From NCBI RefSeq assembly GCF_000003605.2, contig NW_003120932.1, forward strand, positions 79,092 to 127,771: a stretch of 48,680 nt of DNA, in the 5' to 3' direction. The stretch comes from Saccoglossus kowalevskii (lineage: Eukaryota > Hemichordata > Enteropneusta > Harrimaniidae). Position 1 is the first letter of the stretch. Each line of letters begins with the position of its first letter. A program made the translations under genes and the position numbers. The notes beneath the pieces are model-generated. The model saw nothing but the letters and a program-made list of their open reading frames with translations. It did not search any database and was not told the origin of the DNA. Of this stretch, positions 24,701-32,809 are shown in pieces.

Positions 24701-27593
24701 GATTCATTTGCTGTATTTAGTGTTCATTTCTATGTAATAGCCATTCTCAATTCTATGTGTGAAATCATATCGCTGGTGTGGAAGGCAAAGGCTAACAGTT
24801 ACTTTTGGTTCTGCTCCTCTCTTGACACAGGCAACCGACTTTAGCATTTTTTTTTTTATTATTCTGATGTCTTCTTGGTCGCATTTTATATATAACAGAC
24901 AGGCAGTAATAAGTAAGTATTACAAACGTAAGTAACGGTACGAGACATATTCAACATTGGAATCTGAAAAACAGGTAGGATCTGAAGATCATCATACAGC
25001 ATTAGTTAATAAAATTCACATTACAATTTATGTTTCCGCATGAAGTTACACGTTATCATTATAGAAAGGAAAAATAATGATTTCTCTTGTTCAGGATATA
25101 TAATAAATTCTCTAATTAATATTTAATGGGTATTTTTGTGAGTGTACCTGTATGTATTAAAATATGTACACCATTAAAATGTTAAAAACCTCAAGTACAA
25201 CCACAGTACACATGCAAAGTAAACAAAATTATCAAGAAGGATTTGTTAGAAATTTGCCAACATGCTGTGACATTATATCTAACGGTGGGAATTGCCATGC
25301 CAGTTCTAAAAATGTGAACAAATATTTTTGGAAATAACACTGATCTCAATATATGCCCATTATTGTTGCAGAAGGTTTATTTCATATTGCAATTTTTTTA
25401 AATTTTATGGAATCAAAGTAAATCATATATCCAGCTCACTTTTATTGGAAATGTGCTTTTAATACAGAGATATGGTAATTAGCCAACTATGAAGTATTCT
25501 CAAGTTTTATTTTTATTGGGAAGGGTCTAATACTCACTTATCACTCGAATGGAAGGCGGTAAACTGTTATTTATTTGTTCCACTGCATTGTCTACCAGCA
25601 TCATTTTGAGTGATACAACTTGACGGACGGCAGAAACTCCTTTATCAGTTCTTGCACATCGTTGGAATTGCATCTTTTGTGGTATATCAGCATGACTTTG
25701 TGGAACCGCTCCCGCTGTTACTATAGCTTTAATCAAGTCTCCCTCTATTGTCTCTACTCCTTTATTCCTGAAATGGATACAATTTATGCCATGAATTTGG
25801 AATGTACTTTTTATTATAGGATACATGCATCTAATGAGTGACCAATGATTCAAAATTTATTAGAGTACCGGGTAGTAATTTTCATGAAAATTCTGACACA
25901 AGTTTAAATACGACTTCATGTCCTGAATTTTGATACAAAAAATGTATTATATTTATCACATATATCCGGTTTTCAACCGTTTCCTCAGAAACACATTCAT
26001 AATCTGTGTATGCATGAACACAGTTTTACTGTCAGTTTATCGCCTGCATTCATTCATTCATGAGTTGTCATTATATTTTCTGTTATAGCAACATATTGGC
26101 AACCATTTCACACAATTGCAATTTTTTTCTATAAATGGAATTACAAATTTTATGAAAAACCAGAAAGTGGTACAGTGAGGGAAATTAATCTCACAAATTG
26201 CCAAGATAGTTTTGGGAGAATTAGAAAAAAGTCTACATATTCAACAGTCTGTGTGCAATCAGAATCATTGTCAGAAATAACATAAGGACACACACTGAAA
26301 GTCTCAGGAGTTACATTGCTGCTAGTACACAAGTGGGAATGCTTGAGTTTGTTACGCATCTATTGACTAAATTCCAAAACTCTTTATTGGCCATCATCTG
26401 CTGCTACTGTTTTCCAATGTAATCAAAAAACCCCAACTTTCTTTGGCCTTCACTGCTATCATCTGCAGCTAGAGCCATGGGGGAGAGCTTTCAAGAGCTA
26501 GCAGACAATGACACTCGCATAAACTACCTGGAAGTACATATTTTTTATGAAAAAACATCTGAAACATTTGCACATAATTTGGGAACAATATTTTAATATG
26601 TTTCGTCCTGAATGAATGCCAAATGTAAAAGTAGTGCCGACCACAGAGTGAAAATATAAAATAACACCTTGATTGGTACGGTGACTGGTATCTTCATTTA
26701 GAACACCACAGTAACATTTCCACGCCAATAACAACAGATTGCAAAACAATTGCCACAAGACAGTCACAAATATGTAACTACTTATTGATGATAACAGGGA
26801 AACAATGGTCATTACATGAAGAGCGCCACCTAGAGTCACTGACCTTTGCATTCCCATATAGCCTTTACCACTGTAAGAGAGTAATAATACAACTTTTCTT
26901 TTTGCTTTTCTTTTATTCTGTTCAGCATTCTGTACTGTTTCTTTTGGTGCAGTGTCAGACACCTGTGTAAAATCAAATACCAAAACAAGAATTTTTCTGT
27001 TTACAAAATCATTTACAGGGTTCAGTTTACACAGGGTTCAGTTTAGACAGGTTTCCAGTTTACACAGGGTTCAGAAACACAATATAGTATTACAAGTAGG
27101 AAGACATCAAGGAACCATTTGAGTGCCCGAAATTTAGTGCTAATATTTTCAATGTAAAATGTTAAATTTAAAAGTTAAATTCTGGTTCTAGGAATACACC
27201 GCATTGACTATCAGAGTTATATTTAATCAGCATACATCATTTGTCAACCAATTATAGCCTGCATTACAGAAAGTGGCCTGTAACACAAGTTTTGATTGGT
27301 GATTCGTGATCATACAAGAACTGAATGAAATTTGAATATTAGATTATTGGTCAAATTGAGTTCAATAGTGCATGGCACAATCTGCCCCAAAATGGCCACA
27401 AACAAGAAAAAAACATACATACACTCTTTTCAGTTCTTTGTTTCTTAATGACAACATCAGATTCATTGTCTTCAGCCACTGGTCTTTTCTCGCCCACCAC
27501 TGGAATTGATCCACTTTCTGCCATTTTGAATGGCTGCCTGAGACTGAGAGATTTCAATCTGTATAAACCTTGTACCAGTTTTCTTACTATCAT
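12396..27593 (-). CDS. PUS1: tRNA pseudouridine synthase A-like (PUS1), 11 exons
   Basis: The enzyme isomerises uridine to pseudouridine in tRNAs (and some mRNAs) in nucleus and mitochondria. Exons on the minus strand are 27593-27423, 26962-26844, 25767-25538, 23734-23615, 21328-21250, 19944-19805, 19305-19190, 16239-16165, 15961-15891, 15036-14940 and 12704-12396. All introns are GT-AG and all phases agree. The product is 485 residues from the ATG at 27524, or 508 from the ATG at 27593. In short-form numbering the landmarks are [12 protein letters not shown] (63-74), catalytic motif [11 protein letters not shown] with Asp115, [69 protein letters not shown] and KWLTSLPLH. All align by eye with human PUS1. 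The tail beyond residue 383 is acidic and family-variable. The catalytic core appears intact. Exons 10-11 are the least certain part. Confidence 0.95.
12810..12969. repeat. 26-bp minisatellite, about 6 copies
   Basis: Six tandem 26-bp units contain CTCACTAGTACGGTACTATG or a variant with CGATAC. The common form includes the perfect inverted repeat TAGTAC-G-GTACTA. A seventh copy (13530-13555) lies on the far side of an inserted element. Confidence 0.95.
12970..13529 (+). mobile_element. Solo-LTR-like insertion with 5-bp target duplication
   Basis: A 560-bp segment begins TGTCGTGGATG and ends CATCCACA. It is flanked on both sides by ACCTC (12965-12969 and 13530-13534) and interrupts the 26-bp minisatellite. 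Removing it with one ACCTC restores an exact repeat junction. TG...CA termini, a 5-bp target duplication and an internal AATAAA at 13423 fit a solo long terminal repeat. Imperfect terminal inverted bases (GTGGATG) mean a DNA element is not excluded. A 103-codon minus-strand frame inside it has no recognised domain. Confidence 0.75.
13530..13555. repeat. Displaced seventh copy of the 26-bp minisatellite
   Basis: One further unit of the 12810 array follows directly after the inserted element. It shows that the array existed before the insertion. Confidence 0.9.
14299..14469. mobile_element. TA-flanked mini-transposon (Tc1/mariner-type MITE), copy 1
   Basis: The 171-bp segment starts CTGTAAACTG and ends CAGTTTACAG, flanked by TA on both sides. 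The inverted similarity continues inward (TAATTTTGAC against TTAATTTTGCAC reversed). No coding capacity. A related element lies at 42669-42874. Confidence 0.75.
14549..14760. repeat. Dispersed repeat family X, copy B
   Basis: Shares with 38155-38350 the whole run from TATTATTATACATCTGTCAC through CTCTAATAATA and GTTTGACCGGACTCCACACA to AAGAAGTTTG. It is about 200 bp, with many substitutions. It lies in PUS1 intron 10. Confidence 0.75.
14940..15036 (-). CDS. PUS1: PUS1 exon 10
   Basis: 97 nt, acceptor ACTCAG. It completes Ser351 and encodes [20 protein letters not shown], matching human AQWLSTLPIHNF. The donor GTAGGT at 14939 is in phase 0. If not used, the frame reads on to a stop at 14760 with unremarkable sequence. 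The distal end is therefore less certain than the start. Confidence 0.8.
15037..15890 (-). other. PUS1 intron 9, nothing recognised
   Basis: AT-rich intron sequence of about 850 bases. No repeat or exon-like segment noticed. Confidence 0.5.
15891..15961 (-). CDS. PUS1: PUS1 exon 9
   Basis: 71 nt, acceptor TATCAG, donor GTATCC. It encodes [20 protein letters not shown] and KEK, then two bases of a Ser codon. The frame stays open to a TGA at 15854, but splicing to exon 10 restores the conserved KS-KWL continuation, so splicing is preferred. Confidence 0.88.
16165..16239 (-). CDS. PUS1: PUS1 exon 8
   Basis: 75 nt encoding [20 protein letters not shown] and WEQYE in phase 0 at both ends. This matches human [20 protein letters not shown]. 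The acceptor is ACAAG, a less common but valid AAG, and the donor is GTGATG. Confidence 0.92.
16864..17145 (+). pseudogene. C-terminal fragment of a non-LTR retrotransposon reverse-transcriptase protein
   Basis: One frame reads [12 protein letters not shown], a Cys/His cluster C-x2-C...H-x5-C ([18 protein letters not shown]) and [10 protein letters not shown], ending TAG at 17143-17145. That order is typical of the C-terminus of retrotransposon ORF2 proteins in invertebrates. It is interrupted by a TAA at 16957-16959, so it is dead. It lies antisense within a PUS1 intron. The upstream part of the element is missing, as expected for a 5'-truncated insertion. Confidence 0.65.
17146..17944 (+). 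mobile_element. Retrotransposon 3' UTR and AATA tail
   Basis: Follows the dead ORF directly and ends with CCCTGCAGGGGATGTTGTGT and a short AATA repeat (17929-17944), the usual style of non-LTR element tails. Inside are four diverged tandem units of about 150 bp (17185-17760). Confidence 0.55.
17185..17760. repeat. About 150-bp tandem repeat, roughly 4 copies
   Basis: Units share AAATATCACTTTTTACCAAA, CAAAATGAACAAATCTGAGA and ACCTATATATGTAATATC, spaced about 148 to 158 bases apart. The copies differ by roughly one base in ten, so the amplification is not recent. Confidence 0.85.
18161..18460. repeat. 10-bp minisatellite, 30 copies without indels
   Basis: Thirty consecutive 10-base units of consensus AGAGGCGGTC, varying only by substitution (AGAGGCAGTC, AGAGGTGGTC, AGAAGCAATC). 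The most divergent copies are at the two ends, as in arrays that expand from the middle. The 10-base period is close to one helical turn. The open frame through it ([10 protein letters not shown] repeats) is an artefact. Confidence 0.97.
19190..19305 (-). CDS. PUS1: PUS1 exon 7
   Basis: 116 nt, acceptor TGTGTAG, donor GTATGT, ending in phase 0. It encodes [11 protein letters not shown], a helix, and [15 protein letters not shown], matching human VDVPKAPGLGLVLER. Confidence 0.94.
19306..19804 (-). other. PUS1 intron 6, nothing recognised
   Basis: About 500 bases of AT-rich intron without visible repeats or extra exon. Confidence 0.5.
19805..19944 (-). CDS. PUS1: PUS1 exon 6
   Basis: 140 nt, acceptor GGCAG at 19947-19945, donor GTGAGT. 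A competing acceptor ten bases further in (TTTACAG) would put the conserved motif out of frame, so the outer one was chosen. It encodes [20 protein letters not shown], the family's conserved GQSFMxHQIRKM block in the active-site half of the fold. Confidence 0.95.
19945..21249 (-). other. PUS1 intron 5
   Basis: Contains the family Y dispersed repeat at about 20300-20575. Elsewhere nothing recognised. Confidence 0.5.
20300..20575. repeat. Dispersed repeat family Y, copy 1
   Basis: Shares with 44805-45110 the ordered blocks CAACGAGATG-TGTTTTTAAA, GCACTCTG, TTGGTTACCTT-like, AGCATGCATC, GGCACTCTATGAATGAG, AGGTCAG-GTTC and TAGTTGAAT-like. About 270 bp and strongly diverged. No open frame of note. 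Confidence 0.75.
21250..21328 (-). CDS. PUS1: PUS1 exon 5
   Basis: 79 nt, acceptor CTTTCAG, donor GTAAGA. It encodes a short helix ([13 protein letters not shown]) followed by [12 protein letters not shown], the highly conserved GTHNFHNFT motif of eukaryotic PUS1. Confidence 0.95.
21329..23614 (-). other. PUS1 intron 4
   Basis: About 2.3 kb. It contains a dispersed repeat copy (about 22070-22446) that ends in a strong hairpin. The rest shows no recognised element. Confidence 0.5.
22070..22446 (+). mobile_element. Dispersed repeat (copy 2) ending in a hairpin
   Basis: Carries AAAATGGCCGCCATTCGGCC, AAATTGACGTGCATATGTAT and GATTGGTCCAGGCATTACGA, phrases paralleling those at 6290-6760. It continues into a CACG-rich stretch, then a hairpin (22409-22439; CCCGTTTTCGGAC, loop, GTCCGAACGGGAC) followed by CTAATAAC. 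A 3' hairpin before CTAA-T recalls Helitron ends, but no 5' TC end or helicase was seen. Confidence 0.5.
23615..23734 (-). CDS. PUS1: PUS1 exon 4
   Basis: 120 nt between acceptor TCACAG and donor GTAAGG. It encodes residues completing Thr151 and then [12 protein letters not shown] and [12 protein letters not shown], matching the human KR-TGGFNSKN and RTYCYLLPTFAF segment with its conserved Tyr. Three-base phase fits exons 3 and 5 exactly. Confidence 0.94.
23735..25537 (-). other. PUS1 intron 3
   Basis: About 1.8 kb. It holds a 24-bp minisatellite (23887-24070). A GC-richer patch at 24350-24560 has a 64-codon minus-strand frame that could be a repeat relic. Nothing else noted. Confidence 0.5.
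23887..24070. repeat. 24-bp minisatellite, about 7.5 copies
   Basis: Units contain ATGTATAATGTACAGGGTTA. The first six are nearly identical and the last ones diverge. The 24-base period keeps the frames open, producing a spurious CIMYRVIL-type repeat peptide. Confidence 0.95.
25538..25767 (-). CDS. PUS1: PUS1 exon 3 with catalytic aspartate
   Basis: 230 nt encoding residues 75-150. It carries the family signature [13 protein letters not shown], in which Asp115 is the nucleophile known from the pseudouridine synthase family, followed by QVVSLK and a segment ending PSIRVI. The acceptor is TTTCAG and the donor GTGAGT. The TIEGDLIKA segment matches human TIEDDLVSA. The exon is a few residues shorter than human just before this point. 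Confidence 0.96.
25768..26843 (-). other. PUS1 intron 2, nothing recognised
   Basis: About 1.1 kb of intron. No exon-like frame with splice sites or obvious repeat was found. Confidence 0.5.
26844..26962 (-). CDS. PUS1: PUS1 exon 2
   Basis: 119 nt, entering in phase 0 after ACACAG and leaving two bases into a codon at donor GTCAGT. It encodes a Lys/Arg-rich linker (NKRKAKRK), possibly a nuclear localisation signal, then the first TruA-fold strand and loop [16 protein letters not shown]. Confidence 0.93.
26963..27422 (-). other. PUS1 intron 1
   Basis: 460 bases. A degenerate repeat of about 17 bp (ACAGGGTTCAGTTT) occurs four times at 27014-27075. The remainder is plain. Confidence 0.6.
27423..27593 (-). 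CDS. PUS1: PUS1 exon 1 (two alternative starts)
   Basis: The inner ATG at 27524 has a strong context (A at -3, G at +4) and starts [13 protein letters not shown], a hydrophilic head ending TEKS before the donor GTATGT (phase 0). An in-frame ATG at 27593 has a weak context (T at -3, A at +4). It adds 23 residues ([18 protein letters not shown] plus RQPFK) with no acidic residue and several Arg/Lys, typical of a mitochondrial leader. Human PUS1 also has a longer mitochondrial form from an upstream start. Confidence 0.85.
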
Positions 27594-30500
27594 GAATACA
27601 TACAGAGTCAGAGTGGCAACTTGGCAGTTTACCAAACAACCTGTACTGGAACGACAATGCAGTTATTTGTTGGTTTTAAAATATAATACAATGTATTAAT
27701 TAATATAGTATATAAATAGAGGTTTTTCAATAAATAAATAAATATTCAATAAATAACCTAAGACTATAATACTAGACTTTTTAAATCATCTTAAAGTACA
27801 CATACTAAGAAATATTGATAAAATCAATGTTCGAAAAAATATCTAATGAGAATATTATATAATATAAATTATTCAATAGATTAGAACAAAGATTCTCTGA
27901 GAATATGTGCATGTGCATACAATACGTGCATGGTTCTGCCAAATGCATTCTCTCTTCTGACACTATTTTGAAGGTAACCATGTATTATTGTAAGCTTGTG
28001 TTGGTAAATGTTGCTGGCAATGTACTGTAAGAGGCTGAGCATATTTGGTTGAATCACTAAAAAATGTAATCTACAACCAAAATTCAGTATGTAGAATTAT
28101 TGTACTGAGTTTCAACAAAATCATGCAAGACACCTCAGAAACAAACAGTTGTTAATATGATGTTCCCAAATCATCTTTAATCCAGTATCTATGATCCTAA
28201 TACAGAGCCTTGCAATAAATGATTTCAAACACACTTACAGGTCGTCAATTGGACAAATTTGATCAAGTCAAATAGCACAACCTACAAGTATAGTACTTAT
28301 GAGCCAAATTTCATCTGAATCATATACATAGTAGTGAGCACATAGACATGAACAAAAACAAAATGGTCACCAGTCGGCCATTATTCTTGAATTTTGACAA
28401 AAATATGACATTCACCTGTAACTCACTATGCAGGACCATGATACAAAGCTTGAATGTTCCTCTCCAATAGATGGTTCCGGCCATTTTAACAAACTGCAAT
28501 TTCAGGTTTTTAGCCAAAATGGCTGTCAATTTGACAATCTTAAGCAGGTCACAAAATAGCACATTATATGGTATAACCAAAGAATAAAGTATTTGTGTAC
28601 TAATTTCAAACTGAATCAGGTGATGTATTAGTGAGGAATAGGCATAGAAAAAAAATAAAAACAAAAGGGTTGTCAGTTTGCTATTTTTGTTTGAATTTCA
28701 AATCACTTATTGGTATGTAGTTTACATATCAGCACTAAGGAAGACTAATGAGGAGCCTCGTTGTAAAATACAATAAATGACTGACAGTAGAAAGCATTTT
28801 TGAAAGCCAATTTTTTTTATTAAAATCTTTATGACCTGTCAATTGCTTGACTTTGTATCATATTCAATGCGCAAGATCACAAGCTTTTTTTTGGTAAAAT
28901 AAGATTTCTAAACTGATGCAACAAAACATGACTACATGTTTTCTGAGCACAAACCTTGTTCTAACATTTTTATGTGGTGTGAATAGATGTGAAGTATAAT
29001 GCACCAGAAGACCAATTGTTCAATAATATTTTGTAGCCGGGAAATGGAATAAAATGACTGACATTTTACTCCATATTTAATCAAACTTAAAGTATTCTAT
29101 TAATTCTCAAACAAAATAACGATTTACATTAGCAAACTAGTTTTACAACTGAGTTTTTACAGTATTCAGGGCATGGCACTCGCATTGCTTCTCTGCTTTG
29201 TCTAACATTTAGTGGTGCTTTGAGGAAAGCCGGAAACAGACTGACAGGAAGTGGCATGGCTACATCTAGGAATCTTTTTTTTATTTCTCTCAAAGACTAT
29301 TTGTTATATAATTTTTTTTTACAAATGTCCATTTCAGGGCAATAAAAACCCAAGTGTAAGTCAAGTATGAGACAATGTTATTGGTCAAAAGCAGTCACAT
29401 AATATTAATAATGTGATAAATATTGATATTGGCCTTTTCAAGCGTATTTCCTGCCTCTGGCATTTTATGTGTCATTTTGTGTTTTACCATTTTACTGTTC
29501 TCTGATGTCATATCATAAAAACACTTACAGCGGGTACAAATAAGATTTATATGAGAAGTTAGAAAAGTCCCCATGAATATTGCAATATACTGAGAAACTT
29601 TCATATTGGCAAAATCAGATGATCTACTGTTTTTGAAAACATTTTGCTACATTTTGTAACAATCTTGCTTCCCCAGGCACAATGAAATAGATAGGTCCTA
29701 ACGTTTGAAGTTATAAACTTTATTTTCACTTGTGATATGGTGTATCCATGCTGTATTTTCACTTGCAGATCAGTTGTGAAAATAACTCCCATATTACACT
29801 GACATCGCATTCTGACATGTTATGCTGGAATGTACATACATGTACCTGAGCTACGAATGTACCCGCTGCCGATAAAAGGGATTAAAAAATTCGTATTTTA
29901 GATGCCAATGTTGCAATTTTGTAGTACAATTTCACAGTTTCCAAACATTAACTGGTTAAATTTTCAAATCAGCTATCATATTGATTAAATTAAGACTCTG
30001 TTTTACATCTCGCATGCGAATAATTACTGTAAACAATAATTTACTCTACTCTAGAACTCAAATGTTCTTTGATTCACGGATTGGTTATTATAATATTTAC
30101 GTTACTTGCCCTGATTTGAATTGCGGACATTTTGTTCCTATTTAGTTATCTGTTATGTATGCATATATCTGGTCACATGAACAACACCATAAAACTGTAA
30201 AAAAATCTGGTGGTTACCTTGCAAGCGAATGACAACACGTGTGAGAGTAAAATGTACAGGAAACAGCTGATAATTTATTGTGGTAGAGGGCGCTGTTGGA
30301 CTGAGCCATTTTTTTATTCAGGGTAATATTTCATATGGAAGTTCTGATAAAAAAATTCAATTCAAGTCCACAATTGACATTCGTTTATGACATCAGATCA
30401 TACATAGTAATTACTCGGTTTACAATTCAATTAAAAATCAAGATAACTCCTTTTTAAATAATGGTATAACCCACTTCCAAGATGGTGGCTGACAATGTAA

Positions 30501-31860
30501 ATCCGTGAAGTACCTGAACTGAAGCTGAAATCGGAAGATTCCAACGTGAGTAAACGGAATATTTATGCAACTTTCAGGTAAATTTGGTATCCAAGCGACT
30601 TCTATTCAAAAAGAATAATTTAAAGATTGAGTCCTGAATTGAATAATAGCCCCGCCTACACCAAAATTGTTTGTCCTTGTCATTTAATGACTGGGTGACT
30701 CAGATCGCTAAAGATAGCGTATTTCTTGCTGGCTGTATAAAACTGGTATGCATATTGTGGGCGGGGCACTTGTACGAGGCAGGCGAACAGACTCATTCAG
30801 ACTTAAAATATCAGGTACTTATCAAGGGGTTAATTGTGAACCGGGAGGGGGGGAGATTCTGGGAGAATTTTTTGTTTGTTTTGTTTTTTTGGCAAATATT
30901 TTATTCATTCATGTATCCAAACTCTTTTACTACATGTATATGCAGTCATGGTTTCCCGACAACCAAAACTGCCAACCCACCAAATATGGACCCCCTAAGT
31001 TGTTCACTTTCAGCCTGAATCGACCAAACATCAAACCAAGTTGGATTTTAAGGTAGCAGGATAGTTTTCTTGCATGAAAAATGTAAACACCTATAATCGG
31101 AATAAATTTTACAAGAAACCATACAATCTATATATGTTTAGAAAGCTCTTGACTTGTATTTTCCTACTATTAATATTTTGTGAACATTGTGTTTGTTTTA
31201 GCGTCACGTGACTCTGAAAATCAGCGGGGCTGATAATTTAACTAACGTGAATAAAATTTCAATTGTCATCTCTACAGTCATTCATGCGATCAAAAACTTT
31301 ACACTGTTTTGAAGCAAAGGTCATGAAGTTTAAATCCGTATTTCTATTTTTTGCATTAAGTTTTTTTTTTCTTTCCGAAAATCACAAATTTCAAGCACGT
31401 TTTTTGGTGTTAAAGTTAGAGTATACTGGTGGTTTGCGCGAGGTTTGTGAAAAAACGCAATAGAATTTTGCAAATATGTAAATACGGATATGAAGCCAAC
31501 ATATCCAAGAGTAAGAAAAGTTAAAAGGCGACATCGTAGCGCTATTCACTGAAACGCCATTTAAAATTAGGTCAACGGTAATTGCCAAAAACCGAACACC
31601 GAGAAATCGGCACTTTTATGATTTCAAACTTCAATCAACGTTAACTCCCGTTTTAGGAGCAAAATTTACATGGGCTAATTGTAAATGAAATGCTTTGAAA
31701 GTTGTTTTCAGGAAAAATCATGAACCGACATTTATATCTGTGATATTTTTTGGCCGTTTTCTTTCACGCTATGGAGTTTTGTGATGGTCTGTGCTGATAA
31801 CGAACGGTGACGTCATTTATTAAAGCTTGGATTATGCAAAGTGGGCGGTTCTGTTTGTTC
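27594..31860. other. Intergenic region upstream of PUS1
   Basis: About 4.3 kb with no convincing exon. Near 28358 the phrase AAAATGG-CACCAGTCGGCC matches the dispersed family at 6290 and 22231, suggesting a third, more decayed copy. The PUS1 promoter should lie just above 27593 but shows no clear core motif. Confidence 0.4.
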
Positions 31861-32000
31861 GCTTTCTTTTTCTTGGAAATTTTCGCGTGCTTACTATCTC
31901 GTCCATAATTAGTGAATGACAACTAAACTAAAGAATTACTGATAACCCTCTCCTTCTTTGCATATTTTGCACATTAATGAAGGAAGCTGCCCTGTTTTTT
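31861..32000. repeat. 140-bp direct duplicate, left copy (abuts gap)
   Basis: Identical at all but one position (T against C in GATAACCC) to 32670-32809. It runs straight into the assembly gap. The near identity and position suggest a scaffolding or haplotype artefact, or a recent tandem duplication. Confidence 0.95.
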
Positions 32001-32050
32001 NNNNNNNNNNNNNNNNNNNNNNNNNNNNNNNNNNNNNNNNNNNNNNNNNN
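32001..32050. other. Assembly gap (50 N)
   Basis: Exactly 50 unresolved bases, a conventional placeholder, so the true length is unknown. Confidence 1.
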
Positions 32051-32493
32051 TCCTGGAGGCAGCTTGTACATACTGGCGAAAGGGTGTACCCGTTACTGGT
32101 TGAGGTAACCCCTAATAGCTTGACAGTTTCACCAGAGCACGCCGTCCCTTTCCAGTCGCTCGCATTCCAATGGCAGCCTTTCTATTTATTTCGAAAACTG
32201 ACCCCTTTCTTTCGGGATGACGGGAAGCTTGGCTGGCTCAGTTGCGATCGAATACAATCTCCTTGCGTGCAAAGAAATTCAAACTGACTGCCTAGACCGT
32301 GACGCCTGCGCTCCACTATTGAGATATTGCCTACTTTGCAAAATTGACAAATCTCTTTTTCTAGGGCGCCATTCAACAGTGACATGTCAACGAGTCGAAT
32401 CTCGCCGTCTTCAAACGATCGGCCGTGACATTCACTCTCACTTTCTTCTTCTACGTCGGAAGGTAACAATATTTTCCTGCGAGATACAGACAT
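32051..32493 (-). pseudogene. Broken Mutator-like transposase N-terminal fragment
   Basis: The minus strand encodes IRLVDMSLLNGALEKEICQF then CK, and later FLCTQGDC, a Cys-rich pattern in the style of metazoan Mutator-like transposase proteins. After a frameshift near 32235-32260 the next frame gives VFEINRKAAIGMRATGKGR, another block I associate with that family, then a TAG, then GLPQPVTGTPFRQYVQ before the gap. An ATG-led basic stretch at 32715 may be the original N-terminus. The family assignment is from memory of the motif pattern. The frameshift and stop make it nonfunctional as assembled. Confidence 0.5.
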
Positions 32494-32669
32494 CTCTCGA
32501 ACGTTTTGAACAGGACTCTCAGTGTCACGGTAAAACTTTCTTCGCCCACTTCATGGCTGACACTGGTTTCGACGGGGAAATCCGTTCTGTACGAACCCAG
32601 CATCGTCTCTTTCAACATATTTTTTGACAGGAGTGATCATTCTTTTGACGTTTTTCTTCTTTCTTCCTT

Positions 32670-32809
32670 GCTTTCTTTTTCTTGGAAATTTTCGCGTGCT
32701 TACTATCTCGTCCATAATTAGTGAATGACAACTAAACTAAAGAATTACTGACAACCCTCTCCTTCTTTGCATATTTTGCACATTAATGAAGGAAGCTGCC
32801 CTGTTTTTT
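32670..32809. repeat. 140-bp direct duplicate, right copy
   Basis: The second copy of 31861-32000, lying on the 5' side of the minus-strand transposase relic. On the minus strand it includes the candidate ATG of that relic and part of its basic N-terminus. Confidence 0.95.

Noticed and set aside
32217-32627. 136-codon plus-strand frame
   Set aside because: Antisense shadow of the transposase relic on the minus strand.
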